NCBI GenBank assembly: GCA_022843625.1
Contig: JALHNH010000015.1
Span: forward strand, 80,353 to 144,352
Origin: Bryobacter sp.
GTDB lineage: Bacteria > Acidobacteriota > Terriglobia > Bryobacterales > Bryobacteraceae
DNA: 64,000 nucleotides
Direction: 5' to 3'
The position numbers and the translations under genes were made by a program. A model generated the notes under the pieces. It was not told the origin of the DNA. It was given only the letters and a program-made list of their open reading frames with translations, and did no database searches. This document shows, in pieces, positions 44,487-52,822 of the stretch; the stretch's first letter is position 1, and each line of letters starts with the position of its first letter.

Positions 44487-45791
44487 CTGATTAAAGCCAC
44501 TGTCTGGCGTAACCTGCTAATTGGTGCCGCGCTTCTGATTCCCGCGTCCGCTACGGCGCAAAGTTCCCCACAGGAACTCCGAATGCTGGTTTCACCCCAC
44601 ACGCTCCAGGTTGGGAAAACCTCCGAAATCGTGCTTACGATTACTGGCTCAACCGCCGGGCCAGGTGCGCCTCTGAGAACGGGCGATGTATTTGAAATCT
44701 TTACCGACCTCCGCGGGGGAAGTCTCCGCTCCACGCCGGCTATCCAGTTGCAAGGGCCTGGTTTGGCCGGTGATAATCTTACGGCGAATATTGACTCAAG
44801 CGGAGTCCTCCGCCTGACTTATGCCGGGCCGGGAACGTCCTGGTCGGTGGCCGATAGCGTTCAATTGACGCTAAAGATGAACAGCCCTGTTGAGAGCGGT
44901 ATTTCAATTCTTGTTCTGAAGTCTCCTGCCGATGGCAGATTTGGTGCCGAATGGAAAGTGCTTCAGGCCAATGTAGTCCCCGCTGTAAGTGAAGCTCTTG
45001 AGGGATTAGTGGGCCCGCAAGGTCCGGCCGGTCCAGCCGGCTTAAGCGGCCCCCAGGGGCCTGTCGGGCCTCAAGGCACCCAGGGACTTACTGGGCCTGC
45101 TGGGCCTAGGGGAGACCAGGGTTTCAGTGGCTCCACTGGTCCGATCGGTCCTACCGGCGCTACAGGACCAGCCGGCGCTGCTGGTGCAGCCGGTCCTGCC
45201 GGGGCAACTGGTCCCGCTGGTCCGATTGGTCCCGCTGGCGCTGCAGGTCCAGCAGGTGCAACTGGGCCCGCTGGCCCCCAGGGAATCCAAGGCTTGCAAG
45301 GAATCCCTGGCGCTGCGGGCACACCAGGAACTCCTGGCGCCACTGGCCCAACAGGCCCTCAGGGTCCGGCTGGTGCTTCAGGCGGCGGGCTTTCTTCATA
45401 TGGCTCCATTTATCAACTCGCCACAATTGGCAGCGCGACAGTTGTTGGTGGTTCAGATATTGGTTTCAGTAACAATGGACCCTTAGTAGGGATAATTCAC
45501 ACCGCTGGATCTTCATCAACTATCGTTCTGACTGCGGGAGCTTACGAAGTTGCTTACTCGGTTTCCTTCACTTCCGGAGTCGGTAGCGCTATTGCAGTAG
45601 CAGTCAACGGATATGTTGATGCGGGAACTGTGGTTCCGGTTTTGACTGCAACAGGGCTGATTTCCGGCAGGACAATTCTGCAACTTGCCGCCGGCGATGT
45701 AATCACCATTCGCAATAACAGTGCCGTCGCCATGACTTTGGCTCTTGGGCCAAGCGCTGGTGCACAGATGGTTGTGAAACGGCTCAATTAG
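44487..45791 (+). CDS. Secreted collagen-like (Gly-X-Y) protein with C-terminal trimer-type domain
   Basis: 434 residues if read from CTG at 44487, which follows GAGG by seven bases and gives a full signal peptide ([20 protein letters not shown]). The only ATG, at 44583, would delete that signal, and a stop codon lies just before the CTG. Residues about 33-170 form a beta-rich domain; residues 173-298 are 42 uninterrupted Gly-X-Y triplets (bases 45003-45380) with Pro and Ala but few charges; the C-terminal 120 residues ([51 protein letters not shown]) resemble the C1q/BclA-like heads of bacterial collagen proteins. Likely a trimeric surface fibre. Confidence 0.8.
   Translation: MIKATVWRNLLIGAALLIPASATAQSSPQELRMLVSPHTLQVGKTSEIVLTITGSTAGPGAPLRTGDVFEIFTDLRGGSLRSTPAIQLQGPGLAGDNLTANIDSSGVLRLTYAGPGTSWSVADSVQLTLKMNSPVESGISILVLKSPADGRFGAEWKVLQANVVPAVSEALEGLVGPQGPAGPAGLSGPQGPVGPQGTQGLTGPAGPRGDQGFSGSTGPIGPTGATGPAGAAGAAGPAGATGPAGPIGPAGAAGPAGATGPAGPQGIQGLQGIPGAAGTPGTPGATGPTGPQGPAGASGGGLSSYGSIYQLATIGSATVVGGSDIGFSNNGPLVGIIHTAGSSSTIVLTAGAYEVAYSVSFTSGVGSAIAVAVNGYVDAGTVVPVLTATGLISGRTILQLAAGDVITIRNNSAVAMTLALGPSAGAQMVVKRLN
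45003..45380 (+). repeat. Collagen-like Gly-X-Y repeat region, 42 triplets
   Basis: Uninterrupted Gly at every third residue from GLV to GAS, with many GPA, GAT, GPQ and GAA units. Codons for Gly vary, so the repeat is at protein level rather than a simple DNA satellite. Confidence 0.9.
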
Positions 45792-45807
45792 GCCAATTTC
45801 AACTCAA

Positions 45808-45853
45808 AGCTGTCCCGTGGGAATCGCCCTGCGGCCTCCCATGGGACGGCTTT
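45808..45853 (+). terminator. Probable terminator after the collagen-like gene
   Basis: AGCTGTCCCGTGGGA and TCCCATGGGACGGCT pair over 15 positions (two as G-U) around a 14-base loop, followed by only a short T run. Confidence 0.55.
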
Positions 45854-45910
45854 CATCCACGACTCGATCCACTCTGCTCACACCAACCTCCCAGCAAGAC
45901 CACCCCCGGC

Positions 45911-46429
45911 ATGATCAATTTGCTGCTAGTGCTCCAAATTTCACAACGGCCACCTCTTCTCCCCTCAGGCCTGCTTGAAGCGATTCGCCGCGATCTCCAG
46001 AGCCGCTACGGCCCAATCGACTGTCTAGAACTACTAAACCAACATTTGCGGCTGCAATCCGTGCGTCTCAATTTGAAGCAAAAACTGCAGATTGTGCAGA
46101 CCACCGGTGCTTGCCTCGACGCACCCCAGAATGGACCAATCCTGGTTTACATAGGCAGTCGACAACAATGGAATCTGGTGCTGGAGGCATGGGGACAGTC
46201 CATTCAGTACAAGTCGAATCAAGCAGCGCTTGAACCCGACCTCTTTGTCCAGGGACACCTCTCTGCTACAGAATCGACCCAAATCCACTATCGATTCGTA
46301 GAAAGCAAGTACCGTGCCATCGCTTGCCAGGAACTCTACTACCGCGAATACGAAACCGGGAAAATTTCCAACCGTCCGCATAGCAAGCCTTGCCAATTTG
46401 ACTGGGCGTCCAACCTCAAGGCGAACTAA
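45911..46429 (+). CDS. Small protein of unknown function
   Basis: 172 residues starting MINLLLVLQISQRPPLLP, a weak hydrophobic N-terminus. Segments such as LLEAIRRDLQSRYGPIDCLE and IQIHYRF-like beta strands (STQIHYRFVESKYRAIACQE) are seen, with several Cys. No family recognised. It stands alone between the collagen-like gene and a gene-poor region. Confidence 0.45.
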   Translation: MINLLLVLQISQRPPLLPSGLLEAIRRDLQSRYGPIDCLELLNQHLRLQSVRLNLKQKLQIVQTTGACLDAPQNGPILVYIGSRQQWNLVLEAWGQSIQYKSNQAALEPDLFVQGHLSATESTQIHYRFVESKYRAIACQELYYREYETGKISNRPHSKPCQFDWASNLKAN

Positions 46430-46862
46430 GCTTCGGCCAAACCGTTGGACTCTCCCCGAGCGAGGACCATTCAAGCCTCACCGCTGGCGTCGATGAATCC
46501 ATCGATTGTATGGCCGATTCCGGTATCCATCCTCCAACATTCCATCAGTCTGCGGATCGGATCGCCGGCCCCAGTTGTGACTCGCGATTTTGCGCCATTG
46601 CCCAATGTTGGCTTCCCGCTGCATCCACAGGTCCTGCGCCCGGTTCTTGATTTTCGAAGCGCGATATCCAACCCACCACTTCTTCTATCTGCGCTTCAAT
46701 CTTCAACTCACGAGGAGCGCTGCAAGACTCGAGGTCAGAATGGAGTTGCTTCTCCTTTCCTGTGGGGCTCATTCATCCGATACAAACTGCCGGTTTATGA
46801 CGGCGCTCGGCTGTCTCCTTCCCCCGATAACGCGCAATTCATATAATTCCCGGCGGCTTATC
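46430..46862. other. Gene-poor stretch, nothing recognised
   Basis: Short open frames exist on both strands, but none has family features, good start context or supporting neighbours. No direct or inverted repeat stood out. Confidence 0.4.
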
Positions 46863-47108
46863 CTATGGCGAGAGGAGGCCATCAACAATCTGGACAAGCT
46901 CTGCCCGATCAAGCTCCGCTTCCTCCATCCGATGGAACAAGTCAGGTGTCGCAGTCGGTGTTATCAGACGCTTGAAGTGACCGAGATTGGGGTACTTTTC
47001 GAAGAACGGCTTGGCTAGAAACGCCTTTGCCTCTTCCAAGACCTGGATCGGGTGTTTATGAAGCCGTGACGCTCCGCTGGCGTATCCGGCAATGCCGCTA
47101 AGGTACAT
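46863..47108 (-). pseudogene. C-terminal fragment of an unrecognised gene
   Basis: 81 residues from an internal ATG (MYLSGIAGYASGASRLHKH, LEEAKAFLAKPFFEKYPNLG, FHRMEEAELDRAELVQIVDG). The frame stays open and protein-like upstream to about 47170 (SNLVPLDDDIHEELHFRIE) without a start codon, so the 5' part seems lost. I do not recognise the family. Confidence 0.35.
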
Positions 47109-47231
47109 CTCGATACGGAAATGCAGCTCTTCGTGGATGTCGTCGTCAAGCGGTACTAGGTTGCTGATATCAGCGGTCGAAAACTCAAATGAGAACGGTC
47201 ATTAAACCGCTGGGTCACTTGGATCGAAAGC

Positions 47232-47608
47232 TCACTTGGTTGCATCACTTTTGTTCACCTGGCATTGCCGAATGAGAGGATTAGATTCTAGCTTTCGACA
47301 ATAATTTAGCGCCGATTTCGCGTGTACTTGATAGTCCCATCCTCGCGCTAGATTTTCCGCATAGTTTTTGCAGTACGGGTTTTCTTGAAGAATTCGTTTG
47401 CTTTGCGTAGGAATTGGCCGAGGCTCAGATGTGGCCAAACTGCTTGCTGAATTGGCATCCAGCGCATCGCCAATTGCTTCATACTTTGACTCGTGGCTTC
47501 GAGGTCATCCGGCGTAAGGGAGGCTGTCCCGCACCCCAATGCTGTCAAGCTCGAAGAGCTGCGCCGTGGTGTGGTCCGTTGCTGATTCTTGAGCGGCCGG
47601 AACATCAA
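47232..47608 (-). pseudogene. Decayed gene remnant, two frames
   Basis: One frame gives LTALGCGTASLTPDDLEATS and LGQFLRKANEFFKKTRTAK (47348-47608); a second gives ENPYCKNYAENLARGWDYQV and ALNYCRKLESNPLIRQCQ (47232-47438). Read together they look like one small protein split by a frame change near 47370. No function can be given. Confidence 0.3.
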
Positions 47609-48041
47609 TCAGGGCACCTTGGGTTTGGGATACAGCCCAAGGTTTGGCTTTTGCCCCACAAAGAATATGGCTGCTTTTATCGGACTTGTCACGAACTCAA
47701 ACTGTTGTACACAAGCTGCGTTCTGCAGCTTGCAGCCTACTGCCTCATTTTGAATGGGCACTCGTTTCCCATCGGCCCCCACGAAGTAGTAGTCGTCTAT
47801 ACCGTATCCGCTCTGCCTGCCGCTGCTGGTGATCAAGGACCCGGATGCAGGCACCTCGATGATTGTCTTAGCACCTTCACGGCCAGGCGATGGCTCACCG
47901 GGCACTCACGACCCATCCCTCGAAACCGTCAGGGATCAAAGTGATATCGCCTGCTCGGACTCCGCAAGAAACACCAGCCACCACAACAGCCACCACAACA
48001 GCCACCAAGATGCCAAACAGCAAATAGTTGGTGAGTGTCAT
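47609..48041 (-). pseudogene. Frameshifted exported lipoprotein-like gene (DUF6843-like)
   Basis: From an ATG at 48041 the reverse strand encodes MTLTNYLLFGILVAVVVAVV, then VAGVSCGVRAGDITLIPDGF and EGWVVSAR, then a stop. One base later in another frame the protein goes on with VPGEPSPGREGAKTIIEVPA, SGRQSGYGIDDYYFVGADGK and KPNLGLYPKPKVP to 47609. The two halves join at GWVV / VPGEP, as in proteins I recall as DUF6843. A Cys after the signal could be a lipidation site. The family name is from memory and less certain than the frameshift. Confidence 0.6.
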
Positions 48042-48810
48042 CGGCAGTTCGACTGATCTGGGCATGACTTTTGCGGCTTGTCGGGCAACGTGGTTCTGCC
48101 TCGCACCTTCTTGTTTACACTCGTCAGAAGAGCGCCAGGGCTGTTGGCTGACGTTCCGGTTGGCGTGTATTGCAGCAGTGTTCCCTGCGCTCCGGCATTA
48201 GGGTTTTGCACGTGAACCTCGAAGGCCGGGAATGGCGTCGAAAGCCGTCAGACTAATCTGCCCCAGCGCTATCTCTTTCTACTCGTCAATGTTATCGAGA
48301 GTTTTTCTCCAATTTTTCAGCCGCAGCATGCCTCCAGGCTTCCCGATCAAATCCGGCACCACGCCCTGAGTTGCATAGAATTTAAAACTTAGCACAAGCC
48401 CCCAAAAGACTGAATTTTACCCAAATCGCCGTTGGGACGGGAACACCCCTTTCAACTCAAAATCCCCCCTCAAGCAACCACGCCAAGGGATAGACCAGGG
48501 AGACCCTCTCCCTACTGGTCAACACAGCTACAAATCCATCCCAGTGCTCTCGGCCCCAGTTCTCCGGATAAACCTGCCACAACATGAAGCTCAAAGCGGT
48601 TCCTTCGGAAACAACCGTTTCTAACAAAATTTAGAATGAAGGGCTTGGCGAGAACCGGCCTCCTCCGCAAGATGGTTGCTCCAATCCGATCACCATGTTC
48701 ATCCTGGGTCGTTAGCTAAGGCCTTGTACGTGTTCATGGAACGCGTTCATCTATGTGAGCCCCCGCCGGCCAGCAGTTCTTTGACAATTTGCCCAAGGCT
48801 TTACCCTTCT
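48042..48810. other. Gene-poor stretch, nothing recognised
   Basis: About 770 bases without a convincing gene. No tRNA, CRISPR-like spacing, or mobile-element end was seen. Confidence 0.4.
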
Positions 48811-48840
48811 CGGGAGACCACGCCATACGTGTGTCTCCCG
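48811..48840. other. Strong intergenic hairpin
   Basis: CGGGAGAC and GTCTCCCG form a perfect 8-bp stem; the interior CACG and CGTG add four pairs after a one-base bulge, leaving a CCATA-type loop. It directly abuts the left arm of the larger inverted repeat at 48840-48943. Confidence 0.65.
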
Positions 48841-48943
48841 GTATTCCATCCGCTTGAAGCCCTTTCAAAGATCGAAAATTCCGCAGAATAGATTCCAACC
48901 CGATCAAGGGTTATCTCTCTTAAAATCAAGCGGATGGAATGCC
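48840..48943. repeat. 18-bp inverted repeat with 68-base loop, followed by T6
   Basis: GGTATTCCATCCGCTTGA (48840-48857) is the reverse complement of TCAAGCGGATGGAATGCC (48926-48943) at 17 of 18 positions. TTTTTTATT follows on the plus strand. It might be a terminator of the plus strand, a folded RNA, or the ends of a small non-autonomous element. Confidence 0.65.
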
Positions 48944-48974
48944 TTTTTTATTGCTTGTAAAACGGCTCCTTTGC

Positions 48975-51011
48975 CTACTCCGCCTTCTTAGCCGTAAACT
49001 CCGTCACCCAGTCAATAAAGCTCTTGTACCAAAGCAAGCTATTCGCCGGCTTCAGAATCCAGTGCCCCTCATCCGGAAACAGCACCATCTTCGACGGAAC
49101 CTTCTGCATCTGCAACCCCGTAAACAGCTGCATCCCCTGGCCCACCGGAACCCGGTAATCCAGCTCCCCATGCAACACCAGCGTCGGCGTCTTGAAGTCC
49201 TTCGTAAAATAGCTCGGGCTCCACTTCGAGTACGTCTCCGGCTGATCCCAAGGCATCCCCTTGAACTCCCAGTTCACAAACCATAACTCCTCTGTTTCTC
49301 CCGCCATAGACCGTAAATCATAAACCCCTGCATGACTGACAAATGCCTTGAACCGGTTCGTATGCCCTAGCATCCAGTTCACCATATAACCACCAAAACT
49401 CCCCCCTGCCGCTGCAAATCGCTCCTTGTCCGCCCACGGCTCAGCCTCCACCTTATCCACTACCGCCATAATGTCGTCATACACCTTACCGCCCCAATCA
49501 TCGCTCACCTCATCTGTGAACTTTTGCCCATAACCTGTTGACCCACGAGGATTTGGCATCACCACAACAAAACCCGCATTCGCAAACACCTGCGGGTTCC
49601 ACCGGTAGCTCCAGCTATGCCCCCAGGCTCCCTGCGGCCCGCCATGAATCAGAAACAGCACCGGATACTTCTTCTTCGCATCAAACCCCGCTGGCTTCAA
49701 CACAAAGCTCGACACCTTCGCCTTTTCCGCTCCATCCACAACCATCTCCTCAGGTGCCGGAACCTCATATTGCGCCAGCAACGCGTCGTTCAACTTCGTC
49801 AGCGGCACCGGCTTCGACCGTGAAGTCGTCTTGAACAACTCCATTGGCTGCGACGCCGAATGCTCCCCGTAAACCATCACCTTTCCGTCTGGCGAAAACT
49901 GCACATCGTCAATATGCGATGCCCCGCTGACCACCGTCTGCGATCCCCCACCAGTCACCGGCGTCATCTGCAGCGTCTGCCGCCCCCGATCCTCGATCGT
50001 ATAGAACAGCCGCTTTGAATCTCCTGACCACGTCATAGACTGCACCGCCCGGTCCAGCCCCTCGGTCAGAATCGTAGCCGTCCCCGATGCCCGCTCCATC
50101 ACCACCAGGCGCCACTTGTCAGCCTCAAATCCAGCCTTCGCCTGTGCCCGGTAAGCCAAAAACTTCCCATCCGGCGAATACAAAGGCGATGCATCTGCCG
50201 CCGTATTTACCGTGATCTTCTTGGCCTCACCCCCACCCATCGGCACCACGTACAGATCGTTATTGGTCGAAAGCGCAGGATTCTCATCTGTATTCACGAC
50301 ATAGCAAAGCTCGCCCCCATCCGGCGAAATCGCATAATCATCCGGCCCACCCAGCGAAAACGGCGGCACATCATGTGGCCCCGGCGTCAAATCCTTAGCC
50401 TTCCCCCCATCAATCCCCACCACAAACAAATGATTCCGCCGCTTACCCTGATATTCGGTCCAATGCCGGTACAGCAACCCGGTATAAACCCTCGCCTTGG
50501 ATTTCGAAGCCGCTTCCTCCTCCATTCGCTTCTTGTTGCAAGCCTCATCCGCACAATCGGGATAAACACTGCTCTGAAAAACGATATTCTTGCCGTCCGG
50601 GCTCACCAGAATCCCGCCCGCCTCCGTAGCAATCGTCGTAATCTGCTTGGCCCCGGTTCCATCGGCGTTCATTCCCCAAACCTGCCCGCTCCCCCCACGG
50701 TTCGACACCCACACAATCCGCTTCGAGTCCGGCGTCCAGCGAGGCCGTTCATTCACCGACCCCTCGGTCGTAATCTGCTTCGGCTCTCCACCCTCCATCG
50801 CCACTGTATAGATATGCCGTGTCGATGAATTCTTATCCAGATCAAACTTGCGAACCACAAACGCCACCGTCTTCCCGTCCGGAGAAAGCGCAGGCTCACC
50901 GATCCGCTGAATCTTCCAGATCGCCTCGGCGTCCAGCATCTTCTTCTGGGCAAACAAACACGGGCTCACCGCCAGCAACGACAAAGCAAGAATGAAACGC
51001 ATCAAACCCAT
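48975..51011 (-). CDS. S9 family prolyl oligopeptidase-type peptidase
   Basis: 678 residues with a signal peptide (LMRFILALSLLAVSPCLFAQ). The N-terminal two thirds carry TolB/PD40-like propeller repeats (GEPALSPDGKTVAF, RPRWTPDSKRIVWV, LVSPDGKNIVFQS, ASPLYSPDGKFLAYRA). The C-terminal catalytic domain has the nucleophile Ser in GGSFGGYMVNWMLG, the Asp in LHGELDYRVP and the His in PDEGHWIL. It is an exported serine peptidase of the dipeptidyl/acylaminoacyl peptidase group acting on short peptides. It is divergent from the carbonic anhydrase gene. Confidence 0.94.
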   Translation of the reverse strand: MGLMRFILALSLLAVSPCLFAQKKMLDAEAIWKIQRIGEPALSPDGKTVAFVVRKFDLDKNSSTRHIYTVAMEGGEPKQITTEGSVNERPRWTPDSKRIVWVSNRGGSGQVWGMNADGTGAKQITTIATEAGGILVSPDGKNIVFQSSVYPDCADEACNKKRMEEEAASKSKARVYTGLLYRHWTEYQGKRRNHLFVVGIDGGKAKDLTPGPHDVPPFSLGGPDDYAISPDGGELCYVVNTDENPALSTNNDLYVVPMGGGEAKKITVNTAADASPLYSPDGKFLAYRAQAKAGFEADKWRLVVMERASGTATILTEGLDRAVQSMTWSGDSKRLFYTIEDRGRQTLQMTPVTGGGSQTVVSGASHIDDVQFSPDGKVMVYGEHSASQPMELFKTTSRSKPVPLTKLNDALLAQYEVPAPEEMVVDGAEKAKVSSFVLKPAGFDAKKKYPVLFLIHGGPQGAWGHSWSYRWNPQVFANAGFVVVMPNPRGSTGYGQKFTDEVSDDWGGKVYDDIMAVVDKVEAEPWADKERFAAAGGSFGGYMVNWMLGHTNRFKAFVSHAGVYDLRSMAGETEELWFVNWEFKGMPWDQPETYSKWSPSYFTKDFKTPTLVLHGELDYRVPVGQGMQLFTGLQMQKVPSKMVLFPDEGHWILKPANSLLWYKSFIDWVTEFTAKKAE

Positions 51012-51053
51012 TCTAGCCCCCCTTCAGCCCATGCTAAAATCGAAGATCACGCA

Positions 51054-51569
51054 ATGATACGGGCATATCGCGGCATCGTGCCGAAGATCGCCTCGTCCTG
51101 CTACATCGACCCCAGCGCACAAGTCATCGGCAACGTGTGTATCGGCGAACGCTCAAGCGTCTGGCCGCTGGTCACGATTCGGGGCGATGTGCATCACATC
51201 ACAATCGGAGAAGAATCGAACGTCCAGGACAACAGCGTCCTCCACGTCGAAGGTCCCGATTTCCCCCTCATCATCGGCAACCGCGTCACAGTCGGCCACC
51301 AGTGCTGCCTCCACGGCTGCACCATCGAAGACGACGCTCTCATCGGCATCGGCGCCATCGTCCTCAACGGGGCCAAAATCGGCAAAGGCGCAATCGTCGC
51401 CGCCGGCACTCTCGTTCCCGAAGGCATGGAGATCCCCGCCAATATGCTCGCCATGGGCGTCCCCGCCAAAGTCCGCCGCGAAGTAACCCCCGAAGAATCA
51501 GAACGCTTCCGCGTCAACGCCCAACACTACGTCAAGGCCCGCGCCATCTACCGTGAGGAACCCGCATGA
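51054..51569 (+). CDS. Gamma-type carbonic anhydrase family protein
   Basis: 171 residues of left-handed beta-helix hexapeptides (AQVIGNVCIGERSSVWPLVT, IRGDVHHITIGEESNVQDNS). Candidate metal-binding His occur in SVLHVEG and in VGHQCCLHGC, matching the spacing of gamma carbonic anhydrases (YrdA/CaiE/PaaY group). Many members bind zinc, but enzyme activity varies. The stop overlaps the hisS start as ATGA. Confidence 0.9.
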   Translation: MIRAYRGIVPKIASSCYIDPSAQVIGNVCIGERSSVWPLVTIRGDVHHITIGEESNVQDNSVLHVEGPDFPLIIGNRVTVGHQCCLHGCTIEDDALIGIGAIVLNGAKIGKGAIVAAGTLVPEGMEIPANMLAMGVPAKVRREVTPEESERFRVNAQHYVKARAIYREEPA

Positions 51570-52822
51570 TCAAAGCCGTCAAAGGCACCCGCGATATCCT
51601 CCCGCCCTCCATCTCGGTCTGGAATCACGTCGAGCGCATCTCCCGCGAAGTCTTTAACACTTACAACTACCAGGAGATCCGCACCCCCATCTTTGAAGAA
51701 ACCGCCCTCTTCTCGCGCGGAGTGGGCGTTGATACCGACATCGTCACCAAGGAGATGTACACCTTCAAAGACCGTGACGATTCCCTCCTCACCCTCCGCC
51801 CCGAGAACACAGCCAGCGTCATCCGCGCCTACATCGAACACCGTCTCGATCAAATCCCCGGCCTCCAGAAACTCTTCTACATCGGCCCCATGTTCCGCCG
51901 CGAGCGTCCTCAAAAGGGGCGCTACCGCCAGTTCTCACAAATCGGCGCAGAAGTCATCGGCAGCGAATCCCCGGCCGTCGACGCCGAAGTCATCGAGATG
52001 GTCTGCAACCTCCTCGACGCCTGCGGTGTCACCGGTTACAAGCTCATGCTCAACAGCGTCGGCACGCCCCAATCCCGTCCCGCCTTTGTTGAGGCGATCC
52101 GCCAGCAACTCACTCCGGTCATCGACCAGCTCAGTCCAGACTCGCAACGCCGCCTCGAAACTAACCCTCTACGCATCCTTGACTCGAAGGCCCCCGAAGA
52201 CCAAGCCCACATCGACGCTCTGCCCTCGATCCACGACTACCTCGACGAAGACTCAAAGACCCACTTCGCCCGTGTCCGCGAATACCTCGAAGATCGCGGC
52301 ATTGCCTACACAATCAACCCGCGCATGGTCCGCGGCCTCGACTACTACACCCGCACCACCTTCGAAATCGTCCACGAAGGTGCCCTCGGTTCTCAGAATT
52401 CTGTCCTCGGTGGTGGCCGCTACGACGGCCTCGCCGAAGCTCTTGGCAGCCGCGTTGCCGCACCCGGCATCGGCTTCTCTATCGGTGAAGATCGTCTTGT
52501 CATGACGGTCGAAGAAGCCCACCCCGGCAAATACACCCACACTCTCGATCTCTTCATCGCCCCCATGGATGAACCCAGCTTCCGCCACTCCAGCCTCATC
52601 GCGCGCGACCTCCGCAACGATGGCCTGGTAGTCGAACTCGCCGCCGCCGGCAAGTTCAAGCGCTCCATGGAACTGGCGAGCAAACTCAACGCCCGCTACG
52701 CCCTCCTCGTTGGCGAACAAGAAGTCGCCAACCGTCAATACAGCCTGAAAAACATGGCCACCGGAGAACAAATCTCCGTTCCCAAGGAAGACCTGAAGAA
52801 ACATATATGTCAGACGCTCTAA
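51566..52822 (+). CDS. hisS: Histidyl-tRNA synthetase
   Basis: 418 residues. Class II motifs are visible: motif 1 region (IFEETALFSRGVGVDTDIVT), motif 2 (FYIGPMFRRERPQKGRYRQF), the histidine-specific LVRGLDYYTRTTFEIV-type loop and motif 3 (GIGFSIGEDRLV). The C-terminal anticodon-binding domain follows (LDLFIAPMDEPSF, KFKRSMELASKLNARYAL). It charges tRNA-His in the cytoplasm. It overlaps gamma-CA by four bases and aspS by 16, so the three genes form an operon. Confidence 0.97.
   Translation: MIKAVKGTRDILPPSISVWNHVERISREVFNTYNYQEIRTPIFEETALFSRGVGVDTDIVTKEMYTFKDRDDSLLTLRPENTASVIRAYIEHRLDQIPGLQKLFYIGPMFRRERPQKGRYRQFSQIGAEVIGSESPAVDAEVIEMVCNLLDACGVTGYKLMLNSVGTPQSRPAFVEAIRQQLTPVIDQLSPDSQRRLETNPLRILDSKAPEDQAHIDALPSIHDYLDEDSKTHFARVREYLEDRGIAYTINPRMVRGLDYYTRTTFEIVHEGALGSQNSVLGGGRYDGLAEALGSRVAAPGIGFSIGEDRLVMTVEEAHPGKYTHTLDLFIAPMDEPSFRHSSLIARDLRNDGLVVELAAAGKFKRSMELASKLNARYALLVGEQEVANRQYSLKNMATGEQISVPKEDLKKHICQTL

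Noticed and set aside
45003..45380. Repeat region considered as a DNA minisatellite.
   Set aside because: Codon choice varies between units and Gly is fixed every third residue, so it is a collagen-like protein repeat.
47970..48006. Short tandem repeat CCACCACAACAG-type, considered as part of a CRISPR array.
   Set aside because: The unit is far too short with no spacers; it codes the Val-Ala-rich signal peptide of the minus-strand lipoprotein remnant.
48676..48891. 71-residue plus-strand open frame.
   Set aside because: No recognisable family, no good ribosome binding site, and it runs through the hairpin element at 48811-48840.
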